Assembly (NCBI GenBank): GCA_020444775.1
Contig: JAGRHX010001012.1
Coordinates: forward strand, 1-6,451
DNA from: Gammaproteobacteria bacterium
Lineage (GTDB): Bacteria > Pseudomonadota > Gammaproteobacteria > HK1
Length of the DNA: 6,451 bases
Direction: 5' to 3'
The notes beneath the pieces were generated by a model. That model made no database searches, was not told the DNA's origin, and worked only from the letters and a program-made list of their open reading frames with translations. Shown here in pieces: positions 5,386 through 6,451 of this stretch. A program made the position numbers and the translations under genes. Within the stretch, counting starts at the first letter, position 1; each line of letters opens with the position of its first letter.

Positions 5386-6318
5386 TTACTGCAGCTCGTC
5401 GCGTCGCGCCGGCACGCTCATGAAGGCATGCAGGATGTGCCAGAAGCGATGCCGGTTGATACCCAACGAGGTGTTGTGCGGTTGTCCCGAGGACAGGATC
5501 AGCTGCTTGTCGCGGGTTGGCAGCCGGGCAAAGAAGCCGAGCACGTCCTGGTCGGTCGCGATACCGTCGTGGTCACCACGAAAGATCAGCACCGGGCAGG
5601 CGACGCGCTCGGGGTCGACCAGCGGCAGGTTGGTGCACATGTCGATGTAGGTGCCGTTCGGCACGCTGCCACCGCCGTTCGCCATCTCCGCGCTCGCCGC
5701 GGCCTCGGCCAGCTCCGGTATGGTCAGGCCGACGATGTCCCTGGAGAAGATGCCCTCGTAGGTCGCCTTGTCGGCGGCGCGGCGATTGCTGGCACGCCAT
5801 TCGTCCAATCGCTCGGCGCGCTTGACCAGCGTCGGTGAACCTTCGCCGGTCCAGACCAATGCCGCGAGCGCCAGGCGGGCGACATGTTGCGGGGACTCGT
5901 TGGCAAAGCGTCCGGCGCGCAGCGCGCCGGACGACGTGCCGAAGTAGGCGAAGGCCGATTGTCCGGTGACCCGCTCGACGATCGGCGCGGCTGCCTTCAG
6001 GTCCTCCACACCGTCCGCGACGAACGAGAAACCGTCGGTGTGGCTGGAGCGGCCGTAACCCTCGTGGTCCATCGTCCACACGTCATAGCCGAGCGAGGCG
6101 AAGACGTTCATGACCGAGTACTCACCGTGCCCCGGCACCTCCAGATCATAGGTAGTGCGCGACGAGAAGGATGAGCCGTGCACCAGGAACAGCACCGGCG
6201 CCTGGGGCGAGCGCGCTCGGCGGCTGGGCGAGTGCTTGCGATACACGTATAGATCCACATCACCTTTCTTCGCCCAGTACTCCTCGGCGACGATGTCATC
6301 TGCAACATCCGGCTCCAT
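5386..6318 (-). CDS. Alpha/beta hydrolase
   Basis: This 310-residue alpha/beta hydrolase-fold enzyme probably cleaves an ester, thioester, lactone or C-C bond in the cytoplasm; the substrate is unknown. Motifs from ATG 6318: oxyanion segment 'VLFLVHGSSFSS' (42-53), 'WTMDHEGYGRSS' (81-92), nucleophile elbow 'FGTSSGALRAG' (126-136) with Ser129 in GxSxG, acid loop 'LIFRGDHDGIAT' (244-255) with Asp251 or Asp249, and likely catalytic His281 in 'GQPHNTSLG'. There is no signal peptide and no membrane segment. ATG 6318 is chosen because GAGGAG lies 6 bases upstream; an ATG at 6342 has no such site, and a longer frame would run into the tandem repeats. It faces the SDR gene tail to tail with a 43-base gap, so it is a separate transcription unit. 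A link to the SDR's pathway is inferred from position only. Confidence 0.88.
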   Translation of the reverse strand: MEPDVADDIVAEEYWAKKGDVDLYVYRKHSPSRRARSPQAPVLFLVHGSSFSSRTTYDLEVPGHGEYSVMNVFASLGYDVWTMDHEGYGRSSHTDGFSFVADGVEDLKAAAPIVERVTGQSAFAYFGTSSGALRAGRFANESPQHVARLALAALVWTGEGSPTLVKRAERLDEWRASNRRAADKATYEGIFSRDIVGLTIPELAEAAASAEMANGGGSVPNGTYIDMCTNLPLVDPERVACPVLIFRGDHDGIATDQDVLGFFARLPTRDKQLILSSGQPHNTSLGINRHRFWHILHAFMSVPARRDELQ

Positions 6319-6324
6319 CTGCGA

Positions 6325-6330
6325 CTCCTC
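6325..6330 (-). promoter_or_regulatory. Ribosome binding site of the alpha/beta hydrolase
   Basis: On the minus strand GAGGAG is followed by 6 bases and then ATG 6318. This decides between the ATGs at 6318 and 6342. Confidence 0.65.
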
Positions 6331-6360
6331 GTTGGTGTTCATGACCGCTGGCTGTAGGGC

Positions 6361-6430
6361 CAATCCTCGCTTCCCAATCCTCGCTTCCCAATCCTCGCTT
6401 CCCAATCCTCGCTTCCCAATCCTCGCTTCC
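6361..6430. repeat. Five perfect tandem copies of a 14-bp unit upstream of the hydrolase
   Basis: CAATCCTCGCTTCC is repeated five times without mismatch at 6361-6374, 6375-6388, 6389-6402, 6403-6416 and 6417-6430. Read on the hydrolase strand the unit is GGAAGCGAGGATTG. The array ends 42 bases before the hydrolase ATG at 6318, in the leader or promoter region. Perfect identity suggests recent expansion by slippage and possible copy-number variation. There are no unique spacers, so it is not a CRISPR array. Confidence 0.95.
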
Positions 6431-6451
6431 GTGCCGGGACCGTGCGCCAGG

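Noticed and set aside
6361..6430. CRISPR array
   Set aside because: The copies are head to tail with no spacers, the unit is only 14 bp, and no cas gene is present.

Overview
This is a GC-rich chromosomal window that reads most easily as a proteobacterium, probably a metabolically versatile gamma- or beta-proteobacterium. The assignment is an inference from the strong Shine-Dalgarno sites, GC-rich codons, a GufA-type ZIP transporter, pirin and a BadH-like dehydrogenase; no RNA gene or ribosomal marker is present to fix the lineage. Seven protein genes are supported, six on the minus strand and one on the plus strand.

Layout from the left end: the first 628 bases hold the N-terminal 209 residues of an iron-type alcohol dehydrogenase, which runs off the window edge. 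Upstream of it on the same strand are a MaoC-type hotdog hydratase (762-1229) and an LLM-class flavin/F420-type oxidoreductase (1268-2287, TTG start). These three form a likely operon read right to left. Further upstream on the same strand are a ZIP metal transporter of the GufA/ZIP11 type (2449-3234) and a pirin-family cupin (3335-4237). A 307-base divergent intergenic region with a decaying 16-bp tandem repeat and a pair of 8-bp direct repeats separates pirin from a plus-strand short-chain dehydrogenase (4545-5342) related to 2-hydroxycyclohexanecarboxyl-CoA dehydrogenase. A convergent minus-strand alpha/beta hydrolase (5386-6318) follows, with five perfect 14-bp tandem repeats just upstream of its start (6361-6430).

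Together, the dehydrogenase, hydratase, LLM oxidoreductase, SDR and hydrolase look like part of an accessory catabolic region handling an alicyclic, aromatic or branched acid, probably as CoA thioesters. No ligase, ring-cleavage enzyme or regulator is in the window, so the substrate cannot be named. ZIP and pirin are metal-linked functions placed between the catabolic blocks.

The most striking observation is an in-frame amber codon at position 4 of the SDR gene. It lies just after a good ribosome binding site and ATG, while the rest of the protein, including the whole Rossmann and catalytic signature, is intact. The other points worth a look are the two repeat arrays next to gene starts and the non-standard nucleotide-loop motif of the iron-type dehydrogenase. 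I see no mobile element, CRISPR array or clearly new multi-gene system.
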